Position numbers and translations under genes: made by a program. Of a stretch of 64,000 nucleotides of DNA, positions 35,401 through 45,405 are shown in pieces. The notes below the pieces were generated by a model. That model was not told the origin of the DNA. It worked only from the letters and a program-made list of their open reading frames with translations, and did not search any database. The stretch covers positions 33,560,812-33,624,811 of the forward strand of contig NC_059502.1 of the NCBI RefSeq assembly GCF_914767665.1, written 5' to 3'. The stretch comes from Harmonia axyridis (Eukaryota; Arthropoda; Insecta; Coleoptera; Coccinellidae). Within the stretch, counting starts at the first letter, position 1, and every line of letters starts with the position of its first letter.

Positions 35401-36504
35401 AGTGAAATTATGTCATCGTCATCGAGGAAAGAGGAACCAACACAAACTAGAAGATTTCATGTTAAGGAGTCAACACCTGATCCTATATCATCTTTTGAAG
35501 ATGGAAAGCTGGCGCCACTCTTCAAAACGAACTCTTTCGAAGATGTTCTCACCGCATTGGCGATCGAAGCTAAAGAAGCAAGTGATAAGTTTACTCAAGA
35601 ATTGAAAGAACTCGATGCAAAGAAGTACAAAGAAATAGACCAGAAGGTAGAATGTGATTCTCCGAAATCTTGCAAAAAACTTCTAGATGCTGTAGTGAAC
35701 ATTGAAATTCCGAAGCAAGTAGAGAAAGGCAAAGAAGAAGAGGATGTTATTATGGAGTCAGTAGCCACTATTGTTTTCACTAAAGGTTCTCAGAATGACG
35801 CCTCGATAGAATCTGACCATGATTACGAAAATATAAGTTCAGATTTAGAACAGAAGATTAAGGAAACTCTTATAGATGAGACTGATAAAACTGAAAGTTC
35901 AGAGGGAATGAAAATGAGAGATGATGATGATTATACACGAACAATAAGTTTGAACGAAAATGCAAACAAATATGATATCAAAGATGAGGATTCTAAAAAT
36001 GAATCAGGTGAGACGTGTGTCGATGTTGTGATGTCAAATGCTTTCAGCATGAATATCACCCATGAAATGAGTTCTACAGACTTTCGTTTGTCCCATAACG
36101 AGAGCTTTGTTGTCCCTTCTTACCCATCTTGCAGTTATGAAAAATCATTTACTAGAATAGAGTCGAGTCAAAGTTTAAAGTCCCCAAAATTAGTTCTAGA
36201 ATCTTCAAAATTAAACGAACGCCAAAATGAAAGTTCTGGTCAATTATCCAGAACATCCTGTAACAGTATTCAACCTTCTTCAAGTCGAAGTTTTTTTGAT
36301 GTGGGCAATCTTTCCGAAGACAACTATAAAACTATTTGCTTTTTTGAGAATAATAATCCCGCTTCTTTAGCCATTGCATGCTCCTATGGTTTAGCATGTC
36401 TTTATCAGCTGGCTGCTTTAGATTTGTACACTATTTTGGGCATCGTACTTGCCATGTTCACTTTCATAGCAGCATTATGTATTTTTTTAGCTTCCAGTCG
36501 TTGA
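32452..36504 (+). CDS. Large disordered protein with C-terminal membrane anchor (main exon)
   Basis: A continuous frame of 1350 codons from the splice acceptor (CAG at 32449-32451); the first in-exon ATG is 32512 (1330 residues). Numbering from that Met: a basic cluster KKEKKWSFGNLFRRKKK near 38-54, then SNDSSSDEE; long Ser/Arg/Asn-rich regions; a proline-rich PPAPPPRDP near 378-386; a likely coiled coil near 600-650; two related motifs, DDVVYRNIK (745-753) and DDLAYRNLR (803-811); another helical Lys/Glu stretch near 1010-1045; and a hydrophobic C-terminus (about 1284-1327, one or two membrane segments) leaving only a few residues beyond it. It is probably tail-anchored with a cytosolic bulk, perhaps a scaffold or cytoskeletal linker (inference). 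I do not recognise the family. Twenty codons upstream of the ATG, including GGRHKNWSAAKDAQDF, read like protein, so the true start probably lies in an earlier exon. Confidence 0.9.
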   Translation, partial: TVGGRHKNWSAAKDAQDFITMNNSEEICTYQENGRRIYAPVKKPAYFEYDISDDKPSKKEKKWSFGNLFRRKKKSNDSSSDEETKDKNRRKSEKRKKPITFDHVVIPQSQSQIKFPEVRGTPTEKAEDSSLLKSQETPNQSKSYISDNQTKHQPAGQFEQTKVKSRTSLDNLSRKSRKDLAKVRAEARRTSINRNSSSDEDSQRSNSSQKFRSDESLYRTRDASANRRTRAARTERYLKRHSRDGENPNNYLRISKSDAESTFLRVSDDSNRSPSASPQLLKSSFSSLSSQTPSVMGLSTIPPSHTHHGRFKVSNSTSNPSYKPPLSINDYNNSSKIPTSQKENVMFNNQRSISFDANIHRPQDHQEVIYAKLELGKPTRNLTLMDNTQLRRYYNVYQPPAPPPRDPKRLHGSLILDTLNHNNSHDNVPTRYNFHNESIFQVKRVNSINRPAFKSSSENHIPRENPVILSQRPSSTTPETTIRRNGTTDVPLRSDNNYQYLTDKQPRSRKPILIQNDSKKHQETKDKLRESRNNFPSRDSSSFLEQLQAKKSNRYSRGNSPKILNSETKLQTEIFLPSVLPNSIGENKNVQQKLNDKNENLKQQDLDLVNQNSIISVEAETSQAKSANLEEALNELEAIYNSLKLGDENLLEMAEKRENEVATQKMLESNNQYSIYNGARGAFSDSGFSYEPFDSLDSRRRRRYSRKSLRSDDMAVRKLNKQERAATITDPQAVASKISYLLTSPIYTDRLDEKLDPNEPDVTLDDVVYRNIKQLNKMKVPEHPPPFGIPLGPITLASNSDYLHAVPDTETVKPSRMPDLVKDDLAYRNLRKDNTKEPALPPVSSDDLRNNNLTNSVPDTVDISRIDLAELKKKRAVRSKSANIGSLISQEVIERASRRNARDKNVEYKTLTDIADAMQIARQVLREKERKLNETRIGSLSDTDSIYPKYSRFLPSTNYSENLEDMRDNRRENTHSSNVEDSLSEIMSSSSRKEEPTQTRRFHVKESTPDPISSFEDGKLAPLFKTNSFEDVLTALAIEAKEASDKFTQELKELDAKKYKEIDQKVECDSPKSCKKLLDAVVNIEIPKQVEKGKEEEDVIMESVATIVFTKGSQNDASIESDHDYENISSDLEQKIKETLIDETDKTESSEGMKMRDDDDYTRTISLNENANKYDIKDEDSKNESGETCVDVVMSNAFSMNITHEMSSTDFRLSHNESFVVPSYPSCSYEKSFTRIESSQSLKSPKLVLESSKLNERQNESSGQLSRTSCNSIQPSSSRSFFDVGNLSEDNYKTICFFENNNPASLAIACSYGLACLYQLAALDLYTILGIVLAMFTFIAALCIFLASSR

Positions 36505-36630
36505 GTTTACGAGAAAGTTTATAACCGGCGTTATGGACCACAACTTACGTTTGTCAAACTTTGTTTCATGCCAAATATAAAGATTAAGTGTATTGTAAAT
36601 ATAAATGTTGTATGTTATGTTGATATGTTC

Positions 36631-36636
36631 AATAAA
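36631..36636 (+). terminator. Polyadenylation signal AATAAA
   Basis: AATAAA 127 bp after the stop codon of the tail-anchored protein gene, followed by GT/T-rich sequence (TGTATTTTAGTTATC). This is the expected arrangement for the 3' end of its transcript. Confidence 0.75.
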
Positions 36637-39600
36637 TGTATTTTAGTTATCTACTCATTTCTTCAACCTTTTACACCAAATTGCAAAGCAGTTTATATTT
36701 TGCGATGGTATTTTTTCTCAGATTATCAAAGAGTAAAAACTCGATAAAATCATGATTTTAGTTCTTATTTTTATATGACCCTCATAGAAGATAACTGAAT
36801 AATGTTTCCTTGCAAAATGAAAATTGAGCTACCAGACCGAGAAGGCCGTTCATTAAGCATTTCATAATATTAGGGGTTGAATTAGTTTATAGGAAGAACC
36901 AATTGATTGCATGTTGTCTTTTAGCAAATGCATGCTTTATTTTGCTTCTACATGGTATTCCGCTCTTTCGCTAGTCTAGAAATATCTGAATATTCCATCA
37001 ACAATAAAGGTCTACACCATAGTACATTCGATTAAAATGCAATTTAGTACAACCAGTGCTTCAAAAATGAATATATGGAATAACAAAAAAAATTAAATTT
37101 TGAGTAGGTTCAAAATTATTTCAAGGGTATTTTATCAAATGTTTACTCCCTTATGAACTAAATCCACATCGCATTTTCCAGAACGTGTGTTGTGTGATAC
37201 ATTCCTACCAATCTCAGTTCAGAAAATATCCGAAAAGGTACTGACAAGAACAAGCAGTCATTTATACATATGTATATAAATATTCAAAAAATATGATATT
37301 TCAATTTTTTTTTCAGATGCAAACATTTTTTTGATTATATTTAGCCGAATTTCCCTTTTCCAAAAATTCCACAACCATTTGGAAACAACCTTCATTATAA
37401 TTATTTGCGAAAATTCTTTAAGTAAAAAATTTCGAAAAGCCCTTAATTCATAAGTAAACAGATAAATGGTCCACTAGATTTCATAAGATTTTTCTTATAA
37501 GTTTAGAGGTTGGGAAATATTGACTTACTGCAATACGCAGTGATCTTTGAATACTCAATAATAATTTTTGATGGTAACGGGACCAGATGAAAAATATTCA
37601 TTGGTCGAATGGTGTGAAATCTTGTTTATTATGATAATACTTTTCTATCGTTGTTGGAAAATCTATTTCTAAAGAAATCAATGAATAGCTCTGCATGAAA
37701 ACACAACACTTTCTCTCCATTTGTTCATCCATTCCTATCTGCATGTGATTTTCTAGCAATTGGCTGTTTCCATCGTGAAAACACTGGCTTTATCTATAGT
37801 TAACATTGAATTGATTGAATTACTTTTTATAGGTCAGAAGAAAAACGACCATTTCGAGTGATTTAGATTTGTTGAATCTGTCGAGCAGGAAACTTCATGA
37901 GCAGAATATTTTTCTACATCACGTCAGCAGGCAAATTGATGTAAATGAGTTATAAATAGAATAAATGAGAATCGTGAATAGCTCATCTCTCAAATAGAAC
38001 GACGTTGAACTTACTCAAACTTCGATATTCCTGTACAGGTTTAATATATTAATTACCCTATTCGTTGTGCATCCGAAATTTCATATCGAAGTAGGTACTC
38101 TATCTCGAGTGTTCTTGTATTAATTAAGGAAGTGCACCAAGGAATAGCATGTTCTATCCTGAGTAACTTCGTATTTGAGGATGTTGTGATACCAATGCGT
38201 TATTTATTCGATATCGCCTTATCAGGGATTTAATCTCAGGAGCCCTATTGACAAACATGATATATCTTATTCAACATGAATATATATTAAACATGCAGCT
38301 ATACAAACAAGAAATGATTTTATGATTGTATTTGAACCAAAATATGTACTGCCATTTGAAACGTGCTCCATTCAGTGTTGATGTTGAATATCAGCTTGTA
38401 AAGATATGATATAATTGTATGGTAAAATAGATTGTAAGAAATTATTGGTTTTATTTTCTACCTTTTTTGTCTTGAATCTTTCACCTATTGAGCAAAAAAT
38501 TAGGCGCATTTTTATTGTTCTTTTTTTATTGATTCTTCCTCAATACTGAGTGAAAATATATTGAAACTTCTCAGTAAATAGATATTCAATTTTTGATGAA
38601 TACTTTCTTACCTTCTGACATTTTTTCATATATCTAGATAGTTAGTAGATAATTTGATTTTTGCATAACTAACAAAGGGATTTTGAACTGCTTCCACCGA
38701 GGATGGAAGCTAAACTCGCATAAGCTTTAGTCTTGAATCAACAGAAAGAATGTTTTTGTTATTTAAGTGTCTATAATTCAATGAAGTAGCAGTCTATTTC
38801 CTTATCAAACCTTCACACAAAACTATGAAACTATGTCCTCTATTGAGCATGTGTGATATATTAGGAATTTAATTCATTCTCTATGGCTGTAACGACAATA
38901 TCAACATGAGAATTTGCTCGAAGCTTAAAATTGATATTCTATATTTACACGCAAATTTCACCTTTGACCGGAGCTGTTTTTACTGAAATAATAGTTTTTT
39001 TTTCTTTAGATATTCTTAGATATGCTCTGATTCTGAAAACGCAATCAACATGAAATTCTGCATGAAGCTCGAAATTCTCATTTCACATTCAAATGCAACA
39101 TTTCATTCCATTCGAATTGGCACTCTTGTAATTATCAGGCAAACAAAATTTCGAACGGCCAAATTTACTGAATCCTAGTAAGATTTCGCCCTCAAGCTTG
39201 AGAGCTAAAAAATTGTAGGATATACTTGGTCGTAGGAGATAAAAAAGTATTGACTTTTGTGTAACTACTATCCCAACTTTTCTGGAACTCTCAGATGATC
39301 AAATTTTGTGTAAATTTGAAGTTGTTAATTGTTTTTCCGGTAAAGATGGAGGAGTGCTCACTCTGATCACTATGTAAAATAAATGTATAACTCATTTATA
39401 TCACAGAAAGCGGCGAAGAAACGATAACATAGCTTCGTCTATTTTTCGGAATATGATCCAAAAATATTTAAGCCTTTGGCGACAAATTTGATCCTGTCAG
39501 AAAAGTCAACAAATGAAGTTATTCAAGAAATCGCATCCACCAATTAATGATTTCGACAAAGTTCGGATTACACTATATGTGAAATAGTGAGTTTCTTCAT

Positions 39601-39859
39601 TAAACCTAATGATAGATCGCTGTCGCTTTATTTGCGTTGACTTGAAAAATGGACGTTAAGAATTAATGAATGGTTTGGAGTTAAATCGAGGAATAGTGAA
39701 GAATGGAATAAAAATGAATACATTCCTCTCCTTGTCAAGTTTTTGGGATGTAGAATTTCTAAAACATTTTTGTCTACTTTCCATTGAAATAATTTTTTTT
39801 CGTGGATCAACAGGCTTCGATTTTGAAATCATAGTTGGGTATCGAAAACTCAATACATG
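36637..39859. other. Intergenic AT-rich stretch
   Basis: No gene supported on either strand. Around 39050-39170 the wording (CAATCAACATGAAATTCTGC, later AACAAAATTTCGAACGGCC) resembles 4150-4230, pointing to an old dispersed repeat family. Short overlapping frames on both strands at 39628-39860 are chance open sequence. Confidence 0.4.
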
Positions 39860-40640
39860 ACAAACTTGGTATTGAGTAGCCCTCTAAACTAAAGATTAAA
39901 AACAAGGATTTAGGACAAGTGGATTTATACAAATATTTGAGTTATAAAATTTGCATTAGCAGAGAAAATAGGTTTATCATGGACAGCATTCGGTAGACTC
40001 AGACATATACTAAGAACTGATGTCCTAGTGTGCTTAGAGAGGAAGGTCTTGAATCAATGTGCTTTGAATGTTCTCACGTATGGAGCTGAGACACTTACAT
40101 TGACCAAAAAAACATCTGCAGAATCCATGCGATGCATAGGAGAATGAAAAGGTCAATACTGGCAGTTACTCTCAGAAATAAAATAACAAACTGAACCATA
40201 AGGAACCAAATATGAGTAAGGGACGCAGTGGAGGCTATTTTTCAGCTCAAATGAAACTGGGCTGGACATATGGCGACAGTGAGCGATGGAAGATGAACAA
40301 AGAGACTTGTGGAGTGGAGACTTCTACAAAAGTAGAATACAACCTCCTAGTCGGTGGACAGATGACAAAAGTGGCTGAAAACTGAATTCAGGTGCAGTGG
40401 CGACGAGCTTTCAAAAACAGGGGTGGCTAAAGGGGCGCCGGATGTTTTTGGGGGGCAAAGTGAAGCGAAATTATATTTCTGCTAACCTTGTAATTATTTT
40501 AGGCAATTTTAGGGGGCCCCCCCTTGGACCCTCCCTAGCGTGCCCGCTGTTCAGGTTGCACAAGATCAAACAAGAAGCAATAGAAGGGATAAGCTTGATG
40601 ATGATGATGAATTGGATTATCATCCTGAGTTTGCAATAAA
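39860..40640 (+). pseudogene. Degenerate RTE-type LINE 3' end (endonuclease/reverse transcriptase C-terminus)
   Basis: Translated plus-strand pieces give YLSYKICISREN, then WTAFGRLRHILRTDVLVC, LNQCALNVLTYGAETLTLTK, then LDIWRQ and PPSRWTDDKS. These are in the order and wording of the C-terminal region of RTE-type endonuclease/reverse transcriptases, the large family annotated as craniofacial-development-like or endonuclease-RT. Several stops and frameshifts are present, and the catalytic core is lost to 5' truncation. A GC-rich insertion with runs of G and C occupies about 40420-40560. The 3' end finishes in a short TGATGA repeat (40595-40611), typical of RTE tails. Confidence 0.7.
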
Positions 40641-41785
40641 TATCATTATCATCTATTTTGCCTTTTAGTTTTTCATAAACTGAGTTTGCTGTACTCGAAC
40701 TTTTAATTTTTAAATTCAGTTTCATGGCTCCTGGACTATCAATGCAGTGTTAAGTAGGGTAGTTATTTAGGAAACCTTTGGACGACGGTTAGATGAATTT
40801 TTGAGTAATGCGCATTTCGAAATTCAAACTGAAAATTTCAATAGTTGATAATTATTTGATATCCGATCACTTGCCAAATGACCTCGAATTTCCGGACAGT
40901 CTGATACAGTAAATAGGTATAATAAAGGCAAGAGCTAATTTCTGTTTTCAGAAGGGCATTGCCCTGAATGTTCAATAACTAAACACCACGGATAATCAAC
41001 CAAATCAGTTGGTGAAGAAATTAAAACAATGGTAGATTTACAATAGCAGGTCAATCAACCGTCATCCTCATCAGAACCTCAACGTGATATTTTTCAACGC
41101 TTCCTGATATCCGTCCGAAACAGCATAAAGAGGTGAATGTAAATTAAGTATCTTAGTATCGCATTTTGTCGAACACAAATTCCATAATCCTAATACAAGT
41201 ATTTACTATCACCTCTGAAACCGGTAACTGTATTTTTCTAATCTCTCACGTTTTCAGACCTTCACATAAGTTTTTAGAAAGAATGCAATTTAATCTGTTC
41301 ATTTCCGAACCGTTAAGGCTAATTGATTACTACATCAATAATGCGTATTATTTACAGTACGACTCGTATTTTGTCTTTCATAATTCGTTTTTACTCGTTC
41401 TTTAACTGTAATGAAGTTTGTTTTTGAACCTGTAAATTCGTTTTTCTGTCAGTTTATGTATTGTTAAAATGAAAAGTTATGACATTTCGAAATGTCTTTC
41501 TCATTGCTCTTATCTGTCTTGCAACAGTAAGAGAAACTTCACTCAACTGCAATATCAAATATTGGGGGAATGGCCACTGAAAAATTTAGATTGTGGATTT
41601 GGCACAGGTAACGGGGTTAAGGGTGCATAAAATTGAAATCCGATAACGTCATAAATATATAATTATTATTATTACTCTGAGGCTCGATCAAATCATTTCA
41701 GATCATCTTTGACACTAGGTCAATCGGTAGATCAAAGTTTTATGAAACTCATATCAAAATTACGAACTACTGTAGATATGCTCAC

Positions 41786-42122
41786 GCTACAGTGACTTAA
41801 TGAACCAAAGTGGCGACACGCGTGGTCTAGTTTATGATTGGCGAGCTTAAATATGGCTTTTTCTTTACATTCTCCGTTTACCTGATTTTTGGGATTTATT
41901 CAAAATGGAAGGCCCATTTTATTTAGTCACTGTAGTATTTTTCAGTTGAATAAATTTGTGCTATATACAATCAAATACTATCAGGCCCAATAATTCTGAT
42001 TTTGACGTGTGTCAGTTCAGTCAATTGCATTCTTAAGTTCTATGGTTCTATGTCCCCATTCGCCATTTTTAGGCTCAGTTCAAACGAATTGTCGCTACTG
42101 TGTTTAATTAAGTCACTGTAGC
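41786..42122. mobile_element. TIR element of 337 bp
   Basis: GCTACAGTGACTTAAT at the left and ATTAAGTCACTGTAGC at the right are near-perfect terminal inverted repeats. Inverted similarity extends inward to GTGGCGAC against GTCGCTAC. CTCAC occurs just outside both ends but not in a clean duplication. There is no coding capacity. A fragment of the same family lies at 31267-31345. Confidence 0.7.
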
Positions 42123-42624
42123 TCACTCGCGGTCGTTAGGGCATTTGTCAGATGTCCTAATGACCACTCAAAGTGTCCAGATTAAAAATAGCACTTTGTA
42201 TTTCGAATTGGTATTCATTATTTATATTTACAAAAAAAGCATAAATTCAGCTTCAATACGCGGTATCACTCAAAGTCGCACATATACTTTTAATATGAAT
42301 TTTTGAAATTAGACAAAGAAAATTTTTATTTATACACAAACAGGACTGAGATATCTCGTGATTGAACATGAAACGTGAAATTATTCCTGAAAAACATCTA
42401 GAAGGTTAGGATCTTCAATAAAACAATAATAATTAATTAACAATTAATAATGAAACAACAACAAAGTTAAAAACATCGAATTGCAGTAATAAGAAAACGA
42501 ATGAATTCTTTATATTGGAATTCGATAAAAGTTATTTACAGAGTTGTATGAATTGAAAACGATTTGCTTATTTCTCAATATATCGCAACAGTTAATAGTT
42601 ATTATTAATTAGTTATTCAACTAG

Positions 42625-42960
42625 TATGAAGTATTATCCTTCAATTCTCCCCACAAGAAATAATCAAGTTGGTTAAGATCTGGAGATCGAGAAGACATGA
42701 AACGGGTCCTCCTCGACCTATCTCGCTCGACTCGATCTATTTGGGTCAAGGATTGTCAAGGTAATTTCTCACTTCTAAATCGAAATGAGATCCAGTCCCA
42801 TCATGTTGAAAATATATTCCTGTAATAATTCTTTACCGGGTTAAATATTTTCTAAGCAGTCAAGAACTTGACAAGCGGCCATCAGAAATCTGAGTATTAA
42901 ACACACCATCTTTGGTGAAGTGAGCCTCGTTTATTTCCCTTAGGAATAACAAATATACAC
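42625..42960 (-). pseudogene. Mariner-like (IS630 superfamily) transposase remnant
   Basis: On the minus strand, pieces in order read REINEAHFTKDGVFN, then FQHDGTGSHFDLEVRNYLD (second catalytic Asp region), IESSEIGRGGP and SRSPDLNQLDYFLWGELKD (third catalytic acid region). This is the order in mariner/Tc1-type transposases of the FQHDGAP...GRGGP subgroup. Stops and at least one frameshift separate the pieces, and the N-terminal DNA-binding region was not found. A dead fragment. Confidence 0.75.
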
Positions 42961-43429
42961 GAATATAATATTAGCATATTCTCTTTTTCTCTAATTGATC
43001 ATTTTGATTATTCCAAAATTCTATAACAATATGACACACAACCAATAAGTAATTACTAAATCCATAGAGTAATAAATAATAAGAGTGATAATAAGTCAGT
43101 ATACCTGCGCACTTTTTACATGTCCCCAAGATGTTTATATTACGTTGTCGGATTGTGATATATTTTCAAATCCACAATTTTACTATATCATTATGAATGT
43201 ATATTATATTGAATGAAATATATTTGATTCCTGATTAAATATGTAAATTTGAATATTTGGAATCCTATATTTTTCCTAATTGTCGAATTTATAATAAGCA
43301 GAATATTTATTATTTTCTCTATCTACCTGCTGAAATCCAAGGTTTGGCAACTTTTGCTCTCCTAGTGTCATCGGTTGTTTCACGTCTTTTGGCGCGCTTG
43401 CAGTTTGTTCTCTGAATTTATTGATATAT

Positions 43430-45405
43430 TGGATCACTCCAAGAATATTGCATGATATAAATGAAAAAAAAAATCTGTATAAAAAACTCAAAAATGACCC
43501 CGATAATAATGAACTAAAAAAAATATCCTGATTATAAGGAAAAATTACAAAAATCAATAATACAGACAAAACAAGAATATTTCAAGCAACGCATTGAGAA
43601 AAACAAGAATCAGAATCAAGACTTGTGGAGGTGTGTACAGAATAATTCCAGAAGAGAAACACAAATAAAATTTATAAAAACTAAAAATAACACAGTAATT
43701 GAAGATGATCAGGAGGTATGTGATCATTTCAATGATTATTTCGGTGAGATAGGTGAAAGATATGCCAACGAAATAATTGAACCAGATGATTTCACGGAAG
43801 AAAAAATTCCAAACAATGAGACATTCTTTTTATTCCCTACATTCCAAGATGAGATTGAAAGCATCATAGATAGTCTCTAATCGAAAAGATCAGTTGGATG
43901 TGATGGAATTCGATCAGATATATTGAAAGAAATAAAACAGGAGATATCAGAACCAATCGCTCATCTAATTAATGATTGTTTTGAGAAAGCTAAGTTTCCA
44001 GAAATTTTTAAATTAGGAATAGTGAAACCATTATATGTATAAAGGTGGGGATAAAACACAACTTACAAACTATAGACCAATTACTCTTGTGTCGATTATA
44101 TCGAAGATTTTCGAAAAAGTAATTAAGGTAGCATTTATGGATAAATACAATATTCTTTCGAGTAACCAATTCGGATTTCGTAAGGGCATTTCAACAGAAG
44201 ATGCTATAAGAAAAGTAACATCAATTATATATGAAAACATCGATAGAAATATTCCATTTCTGGCGATCATCATCGATTTGGCTAAAGCATTCGATACTGT
44301 AAATGTAAAGCATCAAAGATTATTGAAGAAACTTTCAGATTATGGCTTTAGAGGAAAAATAAATACACTAATTCACAGCTTCCTTTCAAAGAGAAAGCAA
44401 ATTGTATCACTGAATGGTAAACTCAGTAGGACAAAGGTGATTTCTTATGGGTTTCCACAGGGAACTGTGCTCGAACCCATTCTTTTCCCTATCTATGTGA
44501 AAAGTATATTTGATTTGAAAGGCTGTGGTGAAATCGTTAGTTATGCTGATGATATGTTGATTATGTACAAGGATGCATCCTGGGAAGACCTAAAACAAAA
44601 GGTTATACAAGATTTGAAAATTAAAAAAAAATGGTTTCAATTAAATGAACTTACCTTGAATCAACAATAAACTACATAATTGACTTTCTCATCCAATAAA
44701 AGTGGACTTCCAGAATTGGGGATATTTCGAGTGGACGACCAGTTGAATATTCCAAAGTCATGTTCAACAAATATCTTGGTGTTTTCGTAGACCAACATTT
44801 AAAATGGGATGAACATACATCTAACCTGATTAAAAAACTGAGAGGTATTGCCTATAGATTGCGATTAATAAGAAAGAACATGAAATCTTTGAAACATCTT
44901 CAAATAAGTTACGACGCATTGGTACAATCGCAACTCTCATATAGCATTATTGGATGGGGTGGTGTGTTGGATTGTTATTAAAAAGGCCTAGATGTTATTC
45001 AGAAGTGCAGCCTCAAGACTGTACACGAAAATACCAATAAATATAAGAGAAATAAGAAATTTGAAAAAGTTCAAGAGAGAAATGAAAAACTGGTTAATAA
45101 GAGAAGATAGAACATTTATACACAGTCTAATCAACTCCTCATAAGTTGAGTTGGTTGTATTTTTAAAAGATGAAATCATGAAATAAAATTCACAGGATGA
45201 GTCAAATTCCCGATTATGAAAGAAAAAAAAATCCTGATTATGAATAAAATTCCCTTTATGACAAAAAAAAAAGAATTCCTAAATGAGACCAATTAGACAA
45301 ATTTGATTGTGGAATAATGGTGGGAAGAACTGTTCGATTTGAAATTATACTTATTGTATTTGAATATTTGAATAAACTCATTTATTATTATTATTTATTT
45401 CAATA
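43430..45405 (+). pseudogene. Decayed 5'-truncated LINE, relative of the 51-kb copy
   Basis: Similarity to the intact ORF2 at 51128-54046 begins at the segment matching its NWITQGLLKAINRKNYLYKE and continues through EYFKQRIEKNKNQNQDLWRC, then the reverse-transcriptase core. The longest surviving frame, 44035-44670, carries NYRPITLVSIISKIFEK, QFGFRKGISTEDAIRK, IIDLAKAFDTV and the catalytic SYADDMLIMY. The frame is broken near 43522, 43878, 44035 and 44668. After GWGGVLDCY (44978) about 100-150 residues are deleted before the C-terminal basic segment. The 3' end is AATAAACTCATT followed by an ATT repeat (about 45380-45405), as in the intact copy. No endonuclease domain remains. Confidence 0.85.

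Noticed and set aside
43276..43569. 97-codon minus-strand frame
   Set aside because: It is antisense to the decayed LINE whose plus-strand similarity to the intact ORF2 covers the same bases.
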